This document shows, piece by piece, positions 27,353 to 36,210 of a stretch of DNA of 64,000 nucleotides. The position numbers and the translations under genes are program-made. This DNA comes from CBDFKV01 sp965249035 (lineage in GTDB: Bacteria > Pseudomonadota > Gammaproteobacteria > Arenicellales > Poriferihabitantaceae), in assembly GCA_965249035.1 (NCBI GenBank), contig CBDFKV010000007.1:186001-250000 (forward strand), written 5' to 3'. The stretch's first letter is position 1; every line of letters starts with the position of its first letter. The notes beneath the pieces were generated by a model. That model made no database searches, was not told where the DNA came from, and was given only the letters and a program-made list of their open reading frames with translations.

Positions 27353-28633
27353 ATGTTAGACCCACAGCGGATTCGTAAAGATGTTCAGGCAGTAGCCGAT
27401 GGCCTGATGAGGCGCGATTTTGACTTTGATATCCCACATTTCCAAGCGCTGGAAGAACGTCGCAAAATACTGCAAAGTGAAACCGAAGCGCTGCAGGCAA
27501 AGCGCAATTCGAGTGCCAAGAATATTGGCATCGCAAAAAGCAAAGGCGAGGATATTCAGCCGCTGCTAGATGCGGTTTCCAGTATTGGTGATCAGCTAAA
27601 AGAGAATGAATCGGCACTATCAGCATTGCAAGGCGAAATCACGGATTTTATGCTGTCAGTTCCTAACATCCCGCATGAAGATGTACCTAAAGGCAATGAT
27701 GACAGTGACAATATAGAGGTTCGTCGTTGGGGTGATCCACGCCATTTTGATTTTGAGCCAAAAGACCACGTTGACTTGGGCGCTGGGCTGGGTCAAATGG
27801 ATTTTGACCGTGCCGCTAAAATTGCTGGCTCCCGATTTGTGGTGCTCAGTGGCCCGTTAGCGCGGTTACAGCGTGCATTGACTCAATTTATGTTGGATAC
27901 GCATACCCAGGAGCATGGTTATATCGAAACCTATGTACCGTATCTGGTCAATGCCGACAGCCTGTATGGAACCGGGCAGTTGCCTAAATTTGAAGAAGAT
28001 CAGTTTCAAACCCGAGGTGACCCTAAATTTTATTTGATCCCCACGGCGGAAGTCCCGGTTACCAACATAGTTCGCGATGAATTGCTGCAAGCGAAGGATT
28101 TACCAAGCAAACGCGTATCACATACGCCTTGTTTTAGGAGTGAAGCGGGGTCGTACGGGCGCGACACACGTGGGATGATTCGTCAGCATCAGTTTGAAAA
28201 AGTGGAATTAGTTCATGTGGTTACGCCTGATGAGTCGTGGGATACGCTAGAATTGCTGGTGAGCCACGCTGAGGTGATCTTACAGCGATTAGAACTGCCT
28301 TATAGGGTCGTGACCCTGTGTAGCGGAGATCTAGGCTTCTCTTCTGCTAAAACCTATGATTTGGAAGTGTGGTTGCCCGGACAGTCTGCGTACCGGGAAA
28401 TATCTTCGTGCAGCAATTTCTTGGACTATCAGGCTCGTCGATTGAAAGCACGATGGAAAAATCCACAGACCGGTAAGAATGAATACGTGCATACCCTAAA
28501 TGGCTCTGGGCTTGCCGTCGGCCGAACTTTGGTCGCAGTGCTTGAGAATTACCAAAATGCTGATGGCTCGATTCGTGTGCCTGACTGCCTCAAACCCTAC
28601 TTCGATGGCATGCATACAATCAACGCTATCTAG
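27353..28633 (+). CDS. serS: Seryl-tRNA synthetase
   Basis: Class II aminoacyl-tRNA synthetase, 426 residues. The N-terminal long coiled-coil arm (residues about 30-100) binds tRNA-Ser. Class II motif 2 is CFRSEAGSYGRDTRGMIRQHQFEKVELV and motif 3 is NGSGLAVGRTLVAVLEN; TAEVPVTN is the serine-site motif. It closes the lolA-rarA-crcB-serS block. Confidence 0.96.
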   Translation: MLDPQRIRKDVQAVADGLMRRDFDFDIPHFQALEERRKILQSETEALQAKRNSSAKNIGIAKSKGEDIQPLLDAVSSIGDQLKENESALSALQGEITDFMLSVPNIPHEDVPKGNDDSDNIEVRRWGDPRHFDFEPKDHVDLGAGLGQMDFDRAAKIAGSRFVVLSGPLARLQRALTQFMLDTHTQEHGYIETYVPYLVNADSLYGTGQLPKFEEDQFQTRGDPKFYLIPTAEVPVTNIVRDELLQAKDLPSKRVSHTPCFRSEAGSYGRDTRGMIRQHQFEKVELVHVVTPDESWDTLELLVSHAEVILQRLELPYRVVTLCSGDLGFSSAKTYDLEVWLPGQSAYREISSCSNFLDYQARRLKARWKNPQTGKNEYVHTLNGSGLAVGRTLVAVLENYQNADGSIRVPDCLKPYFDGMHTINAI

Positions 28634-28668
28634 CCAGTGTCCGCTTTAGTGAATAGGCGGAAGTTATT

Positions 28669-29391
28669 TTGAGGCCAGTTGAGAAACAGCGTGGCGCGTA
28701 TATGGTTACGGGTGCTAGTTCGGGAATAGGGCGAGCACTCTGTCAACGTCTGTTGGACGATGGCTATGAAGTATTCGGTATCGCCCGCTTTTTGCGCCAA
28801 GACCCGATTAAGCACCCACTATTTACCGCGGTTAGTGCGGATTTAGCCGACCTGACAGCGGTGGATCAAACCATCAAACGAATCTTGAAATCAATCGACA
28901 TGCTGGAAGGTTTGGTTTTATGTGCAGGTGCGGGTTTATTTGGACAGCTAGAGCAGCTTAATGAGCAAGCAATTCGTCGATTGCTGGATTTAAACCTGGC
29001 TAGTCCCATCTTATCAGCGCGCGCTTGTGTTCCAACATTGAAAAGACAGAAATATGGTTTGATCGTTTTATTGGGCTCCGAAGCAGCATTGCAAGGAAGC
29101 CAACAAGGAACCATTTACTGTGCCACCAAATTTGGTTTGCGTGGTTTTGCTCAGGCACTAAGCAAAGAATGTGCGCGTAGCGGTGTACGGGTGACTTTGG
29201 TCAATCCTGGTATGGTTAATACTGAATTTTACGACGAGTTATCGTTTCGGCCAGACGACGATAGTGCGAATGCCATTGAGACAAAAACGATCGTAGATAC
29301 GATACTAGGTATTATTAATTCGGCAGAGGGCACTGTGTTTGATGAGGTTAATTTATCTCCGCGTAAGCTGGGCATCCATTTTAAAAAATAG
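28669..29391 (+). CDS. Short-chain dehydrogenase/reductase
   Basis: A 240-residue classical SDR. The cofactor loop is TGASSGIGRAL, the strand after it ends LVLCAGAG (NNAG equivalent), and the active site is Ser in LLGSEAAL with YCATKFG (Tyr-x-x-x-Lys). The substrate is unknown. A TTG start at 28669 is used because the next ATG would remove the first beta strand of the Rossmann fold. A 29-base repeat overlaps its stop. Confidence 0.82.
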   Translation: MRPVEKQRGAYMVTGASSGIGRALCQRLLDDGYEVFGIARFLRQDPIKHPLFTAVSADLADLTAVDQTIKRILKSIDMLEGLVLCAGAGLFGQLEQLNEQAIRRLLDLNLASPILSARACVPTLKRQKYGLIVLLGSEAALQGSQQGTIYCATKFGLRGFAQALSKECARSGVRVTLVNPGMVNTEFYDELSFRPDDDSANAIETKTIVDTILGIINSAEGTVFDEVNLSPRKLGIHFKK

Positions 29392-29452
29392 CCGCTACGG
29401 TTTAGATAGACTCTAATTATAAATAGCCGCGATGGTTTAGATAGATTCTAAT
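29389..29452. repeat. Direct duplication of a 29-base unit
   Basis: Two copies of a unit beginning TAGCCGC and ending CTAAT occur at 29389-29417 and 29424-29452, differing at about four positions and separated by six bases. The first copy contains the SDR stop codon. They lie just before a terminator. The function, if any, is unknown; local duplication of the 3' end is the simplest reading. Confidence 0.7.
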
Positions 29453-29470
29453 CTTGTAAGTGAAGCAATA

Positions 29471-29498
29471 AAAAACCGCCTTCATAGGGCGGGTTTTT
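29471..29498. terminator. Bidirectional Rho-independent terminator
   Basis: Arms AAAAACCGCC and GGCGGGTTTTT surround a short loop (TTCATAG), flanked by A- and T-tracts. It lies between the convergent SDR and H-NS-like genes and can serve both. Confidence 0.85.
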
Positions 29499-29518
29499 AT
29501 TGGGTCTTAAATAATCGG

Positions 29519-29839
29519 CTATTTGATCAAAAGCTTCTTAATACTTTTACCACTTTCTACGTGGTCACGCACCCATATAGGCTGGCGGCCACGGCCAGTC
29601 CAAGTTAGGCTAGGGTCTTTCGGGTTGCGGTATTTTGGCGCAACAGGGCCACGCTTTTTACCTTTAGTTTGGGTGACCACCTCTTCCCATTTTAGGCCTT
29701 GCTCTTTTGCGAAGGCTTTTACCGCATTCATTGCTTCTCGCTGCTCAGCAGCCTCCTTTGCGGAGATCAAAGACTTTGCTTGTCGGATGACTTCTTTTAG
29801 TTCGGATGATGATAAATTTGATAAATCTGTAATTTTCAT
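29519..29839 (-). CDS. H-NS family nucleoid-associated protein
   Basis: A 106-residue histone-like silencing protein. The N-terminal half is a coiled-coil oligomerisation region (SSSELKEVIRQAKSLISAKEAAEQ); the C-terminal DNA-binding motif is KYRNPKDPSLTWTGRGRQPIWV, the AT-hook-like TWTGRGRQP of the H-NS/BpH3/HvrA group. A basic linker (TKGKKRGP) lies between. Such proteins bind and silence AT-rich foreign DNA, which could include the accessory region at the end of this window; that link is inference. Confidence 0.92.
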   Translation of the reverse strand: MKITDLSNLSSSELKEVIRQAKSLISAKEAAEQREAMNAVKAFAKEQGLKWEEVVTQTKGKKRGPVAPKYRNPKDPSLTWTGRGRQPIWVRDHVESGKSIKKLLIK

Positions 29840-29978
29840 TAGTCTGCTCTATTCTGGTTAAAATAAAAATGATCCATATCCTTAGATCATGCTTGTAGTA
29901 TAACTTTTTTTGTTGAGAATAGGAAAAAAATAACAATGGATTGTATTCGTAACATTATATGATGCTTTGTAAATACAT

Positions 29979-30866
29979 TTAAGCAGTTCGAGGTTTAGAG
30001 ATCACCAAGTAAACAGCGATGATGCATATAAGCATTCCGAGCGCTACATGAGTAGTTAGTTGCTCATCAAATAGGAGCCAGCTTTCTAATGCGACCAAGG
30101 GGGGAACTAAATAGAACAAACTGGCCACTTTATTGGATTCACCGTGCCGAATCAGATACATCAAAAGCGAAATAGCACCAATAGATAGGCCAAAAACCAA
30201 CCACAATAACGCCAAGACAAAAGAAGTATTCCAGATAATACTATTACTTTCAAGCTGCCAGGCTAAAGCACCCGTCATCAGTACCGTTGCAAGATATTGG
30301 TAAAATGTGCCAGTGAGTAAATCCACCCTGGTGCAATACCGTTTTTGATATAGCGTGCCTACAGAAATACCTATCAGGGCTACAATACACCAGATAATGG
30401 CGCTGAGTGGATAGTTGCGAGCGGTAGACGGACTCAGGTTATCTGTAACTCCTATGACTAGCAGTATCCCAATAAACCCGAGCAGCAGACCTATAAGAGT
30501 GCGAGCTGTAATTTTTTCTCCTAGAAATCCAGCAGATAGCCCAGTAGTTAATAGCGGTTGCAAGCCGACTATTATGGCAGCAATGCTGGTCGGAAGCCCA
30601 CTGTAAATCGCCGAAAAAACGCCGCCTAGATACAGGCCGTGCACACAAATTCCGACAACGCCCAGGTGTAATATCTGAGCTTTCCTGCGAGGCCATTTTG
30701 CGCGAGTCAATTTGATGATGAACAGTAGCGCGGCCAGCGTAATCAGCATACGGACAAATAGGAAGGTAAATGGCTCAGCACTAGGTAGGCCATATTTTGC
30801 CCCAACAAAACCGGTGCTCCATAGCAGTACAAACATCACTGGGGCAAGCCGATGGTTGATTAGCAT
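29979..30866 (-). CDS. EamA/DMT-superfamily transporter
   Basis: A 295-residue inner-membrane permease with about ten helices in two EamA repeats; the second repeat begins near residue 150. The N-terminal LLWSTGFVGAKYGLPSAEP is common in the RhaT/YdcZ-like exporters. The substrate cannot be predicted. It stands alone on the minus strand, 140 bases downstream of the H-NS-like gene's start. Confidence 0.85.
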   Translation of the reverse strand: MLINHRLAPVMFVLLWSTGFVGAKYGLPSAEPFTFLFVRMLITLAALLFIIKLTRAKWPRRKAQILHLGVVGICVHGLYLGGVFSAIYSGLPTSIAAIIVGLQPLLTTGLSAGFLGEKITARTLIGLLLGFIGILLVIGVTDNLSPSTARNYPLSAIIWCIVALIGISVGTLYQKRYCTRVDLLTGTFYQYLATVLMTGALAWQLESNSIIWNTSFVLALLWLVFGLSIGAISLLMYLIRHGESNKVASLFYLVPPLVALESWLLFDEQLTTHVALGMLICIIAVYLVISKPRTA

Positions 30867-30993
30867 AAGCGATTAATAGGGGAGCGCTTGAGAAGCAAGG
30901 TAGGAATGTTCATAGCTAAGCATATCGTATGCCGTCAAGCACATTCTAGGCACGGCATTGAAGCATTTAAACGCTGCGCCTGAGCCGCTGAAT

Positions 30994-32139
30994 TTACCAA
31001 TCAAATTGCTGGGGCAAGCGAAACCCACCTGAATCAAAATTGACCGATTGATTGCTGGCCAAGGTCATGAAAACGAGCACTACCGCTAAAATACCCAGTG
31101 CGGCGAAGGCTATTTTCCACTTGCTCCAAGGTCGATCACCTTGTACTTCTCCGGTACGACCATTGATGATGAATTGATAGGTTTTGCGGCTAAATCGAAA
31201 GCCAGCCACCCAAAAGGGCAACAAAATATGCTGGAACCTGACTTGTTGGTAGCGTGTGTCGATTTCACGAATACGCTGCTCATCGCCACCGATATCGGCA
31301 CGAATCGAATGCAAAATTTGCGGTTGCATTTTATGTTGTGCTAGCTCGAATCCGTCATCAAGATCTGTTTGATACACTTCGCTTTGAAAGCCGCTCAAGA
31401 ACTCTTCTTGGTAGGGGCGCAGGACGTTTAAATCCCATGGTTCGAGCTCACGAGCAATCTCGCGCGGCAGGGCATCGCTGGCGTAAACCAGTGTATTATC
31501 AAAGCGGTTAGTGACACGCCCCCGAGTCGGTGTCCAACGAATTTTGGGAACCATTTGTTCGCGCATGACCCAACGACCGTTAACATTGACCCGAACTCTT
31601 TGGCGCACGTAATAGATATCGCCACGCTCGCCGTTGTAATTGGTATGTGCGGTGCAGTCGTAATTCCAATACGGTACATACACGCCGTTTAAACCTTGGT
31701 CCTGACGCGCATATTTTTTGAGCTTATTCGGCGCAAACCATAAGCGCTTTAGCCATTGGCTGTATTGCTGCTTTGCTTCATTGCCGGTGACGCGAAAAGG
31801 CAGCAAGGCTTTCGGTTGGATAAAGCGTTCTTCGACGCTATCAAGTACAAACTCGGTACCACAAAACGGGCATTCATCGGCATGAACATTGCGATCAAAT
31901 TCAGTTTCTGCTCCACATGATTCGCACCGGTTGGTCATGTGAACCGCATTTGGCGCAGCTTCTGGCAGGTCGTTTAGCGTCGCAAAATAGTCATATTCCA
32001 AGATCGGTTCACTAGACAATCGAATCCGATGGCGATTACCACAATGCCCACAACCCATTTCAGTCGTACCCGGCTCATAGTTGAGCTGGCTACCGCATTG
32101 GGTACACGGAAAGCGATGGCGATGGTCTACCTCAGCCAT
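30994..32139 (-). CDS. Zinc-ribbon membrane protein (TFIIB-type zinc finger family)
   Basis: A 381-residue protein with paired zinc ribbons at the N-terminus (CTQCGSQLNYE ... CGHCGNRH near residues 12-35; CESCGAETEFD ... CPFCGTEF near 70-100), a central conserved domain rich in aromatic residues (GVYVPYWNYDC) and one membrane helix near the C-terminus (IAFAALGILAVVLVFMTLA). Proteins of this type accompany SPFH and TelA-like proteins in many bacteria; the molecular role is not known. It is the last gene of the operon that starts at 35475. Confidence 0.75.
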   Translation of the reverse strand: MAEVDHRHRFPCTQCGSQLNYEPGTTEMGCGHCGNRHRIRLSSEPILEYDYFATLNDLPEAAPNAVHMTNRCESCGAETEFDRNVHADECPFCGTEFVLDSVEERFIQPKALLPFRVTGNEAKQQYSQWLKRLWFAPNKLKKYARQDQGLNGVYVPYWNYDCTAHTNYNGERGDIYYVRQRVRVNVNGRWVMREQMVPKIRWTPTRGRVTNRFDNTLVYASDALPREIARELEPWDLNVLRPYQEEFLSGFQSEVYQTDLDDGFELAQHKMQPQILHSIRADIGGDEQRIREIDTRYQQVRFQHILLPFWVAGFRFSRKTYQFIINGRTGEVQGDRPWSKWKIAFAALGILAVVLVFMTLASNQSVNFDSGGFRLPQQFDW

Positions 32140-32163
32140 ATATGTTGGCAGCCTAACTGGCGT

Positions 32164-33279
32164 CTAAGACGCTATAATGGCGGGTGGCAATGTACGCCAA
32201 AGAGGCGTCATTTCACTCAATTCTCGTGCTTCACGCCATTTTCGCATGCCTTCACGCCACACTAAAGTGTCGCGGGTCAACGTTCCTGCGCTAACCTGAT
32301 CTAGGAGTTCGTGATGATCGTAAGGACCAGCACGCTTACCCTCGATGGCGAGGTAGTAGCTGACATTTTCACTGGGTAATGGCGGAGGCGGAATAGGTTG
32401 CTTTACGTGTGGGGCGTCAGTGAGACTTGCTCCCAAACGTTTAGCCATGGCAGCGCCAACCCCCAGGCCAACTCCCATTGTGAGTCCATCACCGCCGCCG
32501 CCTGGGTTGCTCGCAGCTTTGGTTAAGGCGTCACCCGCCTGATATTGGGTGAAGCTGTCTAAATCTTTGATCACACCCATGCTGGTGCGTTGATCAAGAG
32601 CTTTCTCAACGGCTTCAGGCAGGGAGATATTTTCAACCAAGAGCTTAGTCAAAGAGACCCCATAGGCTTCGAATTCAGGGTTGATTTGCTTTGCCAGGTA
32701 GTCGCCGAAGCGGTTGTAATTACCAGCCAGCTCCAAAACAGGGATGTGAGCGTTGGCAATTACATCAGTAAAACGCGAGACGATAATGTTGCGTAGCTGA
32801 TCGGTAATTTCATCCGTAGTGAAGTAGCCATCGGTACCCGCGACTTCCTGTAAGAATTTCGCGGCATCACTCACCTTGATTTGATAGCTTCCAAACGCAC
32901 GTAGCCGGGTTGGGCCAAACTCTTCATCACGCAGCATCAGCGGGTTTTTGGTGCCCCACTTAAGGTCGATGAATTGTTTGGTGCTGATGAAATACACTTC
33001 TGCCTTAAACGGGCTTTGGAAGCCATATTTCCATCCTTGCAAATCACTCAGGATCGGCAAATTAGCCGTTTCCAACTGGTATAAGCCAGGCGGGAAAACG
33101 TCAGCAATCTGGCCTTCGTTGATAAATACCGCAACCTGACCCTCACGAACGGTCAGCATCGCTCCGTATTTGATTTCTTCGTCATCGCGCTCAAAACGAT
33201 AGACCATGACATTATCAGCCTCTTCAAGGTGTTCGATAATGTCGATAAACTGCCCAGTCAAATAATCCCATAAACCCAT
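32164..33279 (-). CDS. SPFH-domain protein with C-terminal GYF_2 domain (YdjI-like)
   Basis: A 371-residue protein. The first 240 residues are an SPFH/band-7 domain of the YdjI, or virion-core-like, group (GAMLTVREGQVAVFINEGQIADVFPPG; PEFEAYGVSLTKLLVENISLP). A Gly-rich stretch (residues about 265-290) links to a GYF_2 domain at the C-terminus (YYLAIEGKRAGPYDHHEL ... LVWREGMRKWREA), which binds proline-rich peptides in other proteins. It sits between telA-like and zinc-ribbon genes; SPFH proteins scaffold membrane microdomains, so a membrane-stress role is inferred. Confidence 0.85.
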   Translation of the reverse strand: MGLWDYLTGQFIDIIEHLEEADNVMVYRFERDDEEIKYGAMLTVREGQVAVFINEGQIADVFPPGLYQLETANLPILSDLQGWKYGFQSPFKAEVYFISTKQFIDLKWGTKNPLMLRDEEFGPTRLRAFGSYQIKVSDAAKFLQEVAGTDGYFTTDEITDQLRNIIVSRFTDVIANAHIPVLELAGNYNRFGDYLAKQINPEFEAYGVSLTKLLVENISLPEAVEKALDQRTSMGVIKDLDSFTQYQAGDALTKAASNPGGGGDGLTMGVGLGVGAAMAKRLGASLTDAPHVKQPIPPPPLPSENVSYYLAIEGKRAGPYDHHELLDQVSAGTLTRDTLVWREGMRKWREARELSEMTPLWRTLPPAIIAS

Positions 33280-33282
33280 AAT

Positions 33283-34455
33283 TTAGCCCTGCTTGTCGTC
33301 TTTAACGTCGCCTGCGGTGTCGCCAACGGTGCTGGTGCGTGCATGTGCAGACATTAAAGCTTGCTTGAGTTCACCTTCGATACGTTGCAATTCAGCAATG
33401 GCAGCAGCGCGCTTTAATTTACCTTCGTCAGCAATTTGTAAGCTATCTTCGATGGTTGCAATCAGCTTTTCGTTAGAACGGCGCACCACATCCAAATCAA
33501 ATACACCACGCTCAATTTGTTCGCGCACGGTACGGTTGGCTTCTTGTAGGTTCTCAGCATTTTTCTCAAGCAGTTCATTGGTCAGGTCGGCCGCTTCTTT
33601 GACGGTTTCTGCTGCTTGCTTCGAGCGTTCAATCGTAACTGCTTGCGCTAATTGCTGCTTCCACAGGGGAACCGTATTGGCAATCGTCGACTGAATCTTG
33701 CGGACTAAGCCTTTATCATTTTCTTGTACCAAACGGATGCTGGGCAAACCCTGTAAGGTGACTTGCCGGGTCAGGCGTAAGTCATGAATGCGGCGCTCCA
33801 GGTCATCACGAATGGTGCGTAGATCGCGCAGCTCTTGCGCCTTGATCATGTTGTCGCTTTCTTTTGCTTCACGGTCTAGTGCGGGGATAATATCCTGACT
33901 CAGCTCGCGCGCCTTATCTTCGCCAGCAATGATATATTGCTCCAGTGAATGAAAGTATTCCAAGCTGCTGTCGTATAGGCGATCCAGCGTAGTGATGTCG
34001 GTCAACAGCTGGGTTTTATGGCCTTCCAGCTTGTCGGTAATAACGTCAATTTGCTTGCGAATTTCTTCGTATTGCTGCAAAAATTTGACGACGGGCTTAG
34101 CGCCACCAAACCAGCGAGCGAAAAAACCGGGGTTAACCGCCAATTTGTCCGCACCAAAACCGCGCAGGGTTGCGACCATGTCACTTAAGGAGCTGGCAGC
34201 TGGCCCAATGTCTTTGTTGCGTACGCCCTCAAGCATACTATCGGCCAGTTCGGTCAAGTCTTCCTGCGCCTTGGTGCCAAAAAATAAAATAGAGTTGCTG
34301 TCAGAGAGGTCGATTTCTGCTTTCAGCGCTTCAATTTCGGTTTGCTCTTTTGGCTCTAGCTCCATCAATGGCTTGATTTCTTCAGCTACTGCGGGCAGCA
34401 TCTTTTGGGTGATTGCCTCAATTTCGGCGTCCTGTACAATAGTTTCGGTAGACAT
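33283..34455 (-). CDS. TelA/KlaA-family protein (toxic anion resistance)
   Basis: A 390-residue, highly helical protein of the TelA family, named for tellurite resistance on plasmid RK2. The family core is visible: LTELADSMLEGVRNKDIGPAASSL, the aromatic FARWFGG, LDRLYDSSLEYFHSLEQYI and LRLTRQVTLQGLPSIRLVQENDKGL. Chromosomal copies next to XpaC-like proteins are common, and tellurite resistance is not assured. Its ATG follows the stop of the upstream gene directly. Confidence 0.9.
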   Translation of the reverse strand: MSTETIVQDAEIEAITQKMLPAVAEEIKPLMELEPKEQTEIEALKAEIDLSDSNSILFFGTKAQEDLTELADSMLEGVRNKDIGPAASSLSDMVATLRGFGADKLAVNPGFFARWFGGAKPVVKFLQQYEEIRKQIDVITDKLEGHKTQLLTDITTLDRLYDSSLEYFHSLEQYIIAGEDKARELSQDIIPALDREAKESDNMIKAQELRDLRTIRDDLERRIHDLRLTRQVTLQGLPSIRLVQENDKGLVRKIQSTIANTVPLWKQQLAQAVTIERSKQAAETVKEAADLTNELLEKNAENLQEANRTVREQIERGVFDLDVVRRSNEKLIATIEDSLQIADEGKLKRAAAIAELQRIEGELKQALMSAHARTSTVGDTAGDVKDDKQG

Positions 34456-35292
34456 TTAGCTAATTCCCTCGTGTTTAAGTTGTGTTTGCAATACTTCGAT
34501 TTGAACATCCAGCTCAAGGATATCATCTCGCAATAGTTTTTCGCGCTGTTCCTCGATCACTGATTCTATCGTGTCGAGTACTTCGACAATGTTGGAGTTG
34601 ATAGTACTGTCGGTTTGCAAGTGGTCGCCTTTGGCGAAATTGTTCGCCACTTTGCGAGCGCCGTCGAGATAAACCTTTAAGAATTTACGCGCTCGGCGCA
34701 AGTCTTTGGGGTCTTCCTCGATAATTTTCAGGATGCCGCGAGTCTGATCGGCAACATGGAAAAAGCGTCCCTGGATGATGGGGTCTTCGATCTTAGCGGC
34801 GGCGTCTTCGATCGATTCAATTTTGGCCTCTGCTTCATCCAGTGCATCAATGATTTCGTCAGCCGTCACGCCAACCAGTCCTTTTGAATGGTCCTCAAAG
34901 TGAGGGTCTTTCCCATACAAAAAGAACATGCCGACCCAAGCCGTGAGGCCATAACCCAGCGAGATAAAGAATGAGTTTCCGGCAGCTAACCAGGCGACGA
35001 TAAAGGTCGCTATAGCGGTAAATACGCCCGCTGAAAAGCGCCATGGTACGCGAGTAGGGCGCATCCATTTGCGGTTGCGGCCTTTGGTTTCATAGTATTT
35101 TGCGCGCCGGAGGAAATAGCCTGATAGAAAATACATCGCCAGAGCAATGCTGCTGGCCAAAAAGGGGATTAGGGCGTTTTGTGACAGCGATTTAAAAATT
35201 ACTAGCACTAAAGGCAAGGGCAATAAAAAGGGCAATATCGGTCCAAGCGGGTGGCGATTACGGGGGCGTAGTTTGCGGTAAGGTGTTGACAT
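34456..35292 (-). CDS. XpaC-like 5-bromo-4-chloroindolyl phosphate hydrolysis family protein
   Basis: A 278-residue protein with two pairs of membrane helices in the first 125 residues and a helical cytoplasmic C-terminus (DALDEAEAKIESIEDAA ... LRRARKFLKVYLDGA). This is the layout of the XpaC family, named from a Bacillus locus affecting indolyl-phosphate hydrolysis; it is not itself known to be a phosphatase. XpaC-like and TelA-like genes are often paired, as here. Confidence 0.82.
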   Translation of the reverse strand: MSTPYRKLRPRNRHPLGPILPFLLPLPLVLVIFKSLSQNALIPFLASSIALAMYFLSGYFLRRAKYYETKGRNRKWMRPTRVPWRFSAGVFTAIATFIVAWLAAGNSFFISLGYGLTAWVGMFFLYGKDPHFEDHSKGLVGVTADEIIDALDEAEAKIESIEDAAAKIEDPIIQGRFFHVADQTRGILKIIEEDPKDLRRARKFLKVYLDGARKVANNFAKGDHLQTDSTINSNIVEVLDTIESVIEEQREKLLRDDILELDVQIEVLQTQLKHEGIS

Positions 35293-35301
35293 AGGTGTGA
35301 A

Positions 35302-35475
35302 TCAGAAATGAGTGAGGACTGCCTGACAACTAGCCAGAGTAACGGTACCAACCAGCATCACGAAACCCATGAAACGCAGAAACCCAGGTAAGTGGGTAGG
35401 CCGGGTAACACTAACTGCGGTACTGGGTGAATGGGGTGCTGTTGCGGATGGTGGCGTGGTTTTCGAGGTGCTCAT
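35302..35475 (-). CDS. Small membrane protein heading the XpaC-TelA-SPFH operon
   Basis: A 57-residue open frame on the minus strand (begins MSTSKTTPPS, ends AVLTHF) ends nine bases before the xpaC-like start. The first 30 residues are Ser/Thr/Pro-rich; the rest is one hydrophobic segment (FMGFVMLVGTVTLASCQAVL). Size, position and the transmembrane helix make it a plausible first gene of the operon. The Shine-Dalgarno match (AAGGGA) is about 14 bases away, which is long, so translation is not certain. I do not recognise the family. Confidence 0.55.
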   Translation of the reverse strand: MSTSKTTPPSATAPHSPSTAVSVTRPTHLPGFLRFMGFVMLVGTVTLASCQAVLTHF

Positions 35476-35547
35476 TATTTGTCAAAATCCCTTAGCAATA
35501 ACGTATATCATAAAAGCTTAGTATAACCTGATTAGTACCGCTCGCAA

Positions 35548-36210
35548 ATGCATGATCTGACACTTGTTCTGGGTAATAAGAATTATTCTAGCTGGTCCCT
35601 GCGTCCCTGGTTTTTCATGAAGCAAAATAACGTCCCATTTAACGAACAAATGCTTTGGTTAGATACCCCGCTTACACACAGCGAAATGGAGGCATATCAA
35701 TCCAATTTCAAGGTGCCGGTGTTGATTGATGGCGATTTCCAAGTGTGGGAATCAATTGCGATTATGGAATACGTTGCAGATAAACACGCGCTGGTCGATT
35801 GCTGGCCGGTCGGTATTAAAGATAGGGCTTTAGCGCGAGTGATTGCTCATGAAATGCACGCGGGATTTGGCGCAATTCGCGCAGCCTTGCCGATGAATGT
35901 GCGCAAACGATTTGAGAACTATCCCATTACCGCCGCTGTCAAACAGGACGTAGCGAGAATTACTGATTTGTGGAAGCGCTGCCGTAGAGATTATGGCCAG
36001 CGAGGTCCTTGGCTTTTTGGCGATTTTTCGATTGCCGACGCGATGTATGCCCCTGTGGTGATGCGCTTGCACGGCTATGATGTTTCTGTCGACACGGTTT
36101 CGAGTGAGTATATCGATACCGTTATCAGTAATCAGCATATTCAAGGTTGGATCACCGCTGGGCGGGCTGAAACCCAAGTTATTGCAGCAGACGAGGTAGA
36201 TGTAACATGA
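35548..36210 (+). CDS. Glutathione S-transferase family protein
   Basis: A 220-residue cytosolic GST. The thioredoxin-like N-terminal domain has NYSSWSLRPWFFMKQ (the catalytic Ser is probably in this segment) and the glutathione-binding KVPVLIDGDFQVWESIAIMEYV (cis-Pro plus Glu-Ser). The helical C-terminal domain contains FGDFSIADAMYAPVVMRL, the N-capping box. The substrate is unknown. It overlaps the msrA start by four bases. Confidence 0.9.
   Translation: MHDLTLVLGNKNYSSWSLRPWFFMKQNNVPFNEQMLWLDTPLTHSEMEAYQSNFKVPVLIDGDFQVWESIAIMEYVADKHALVDCWPVGIKDRALARVIAHEMHAGFGAIRAALPMNVRKRFENYPITAAVKQDVARITDLWKRCRRDYGQRGPWLFGDFSIADAMYAPVVMRLHGYDVSVDTVSSEYIDTVISNQHIQGWITAGRAETQVIAADEVDVT

Noticed and set aside
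30929..30958. Inverted repeat ATGCCGT / ACGGCAT after the zinc-ribbon gene
   Set aside because: Seven-base stem, 16-base loop and no T-tract; too weak to call a terminator.
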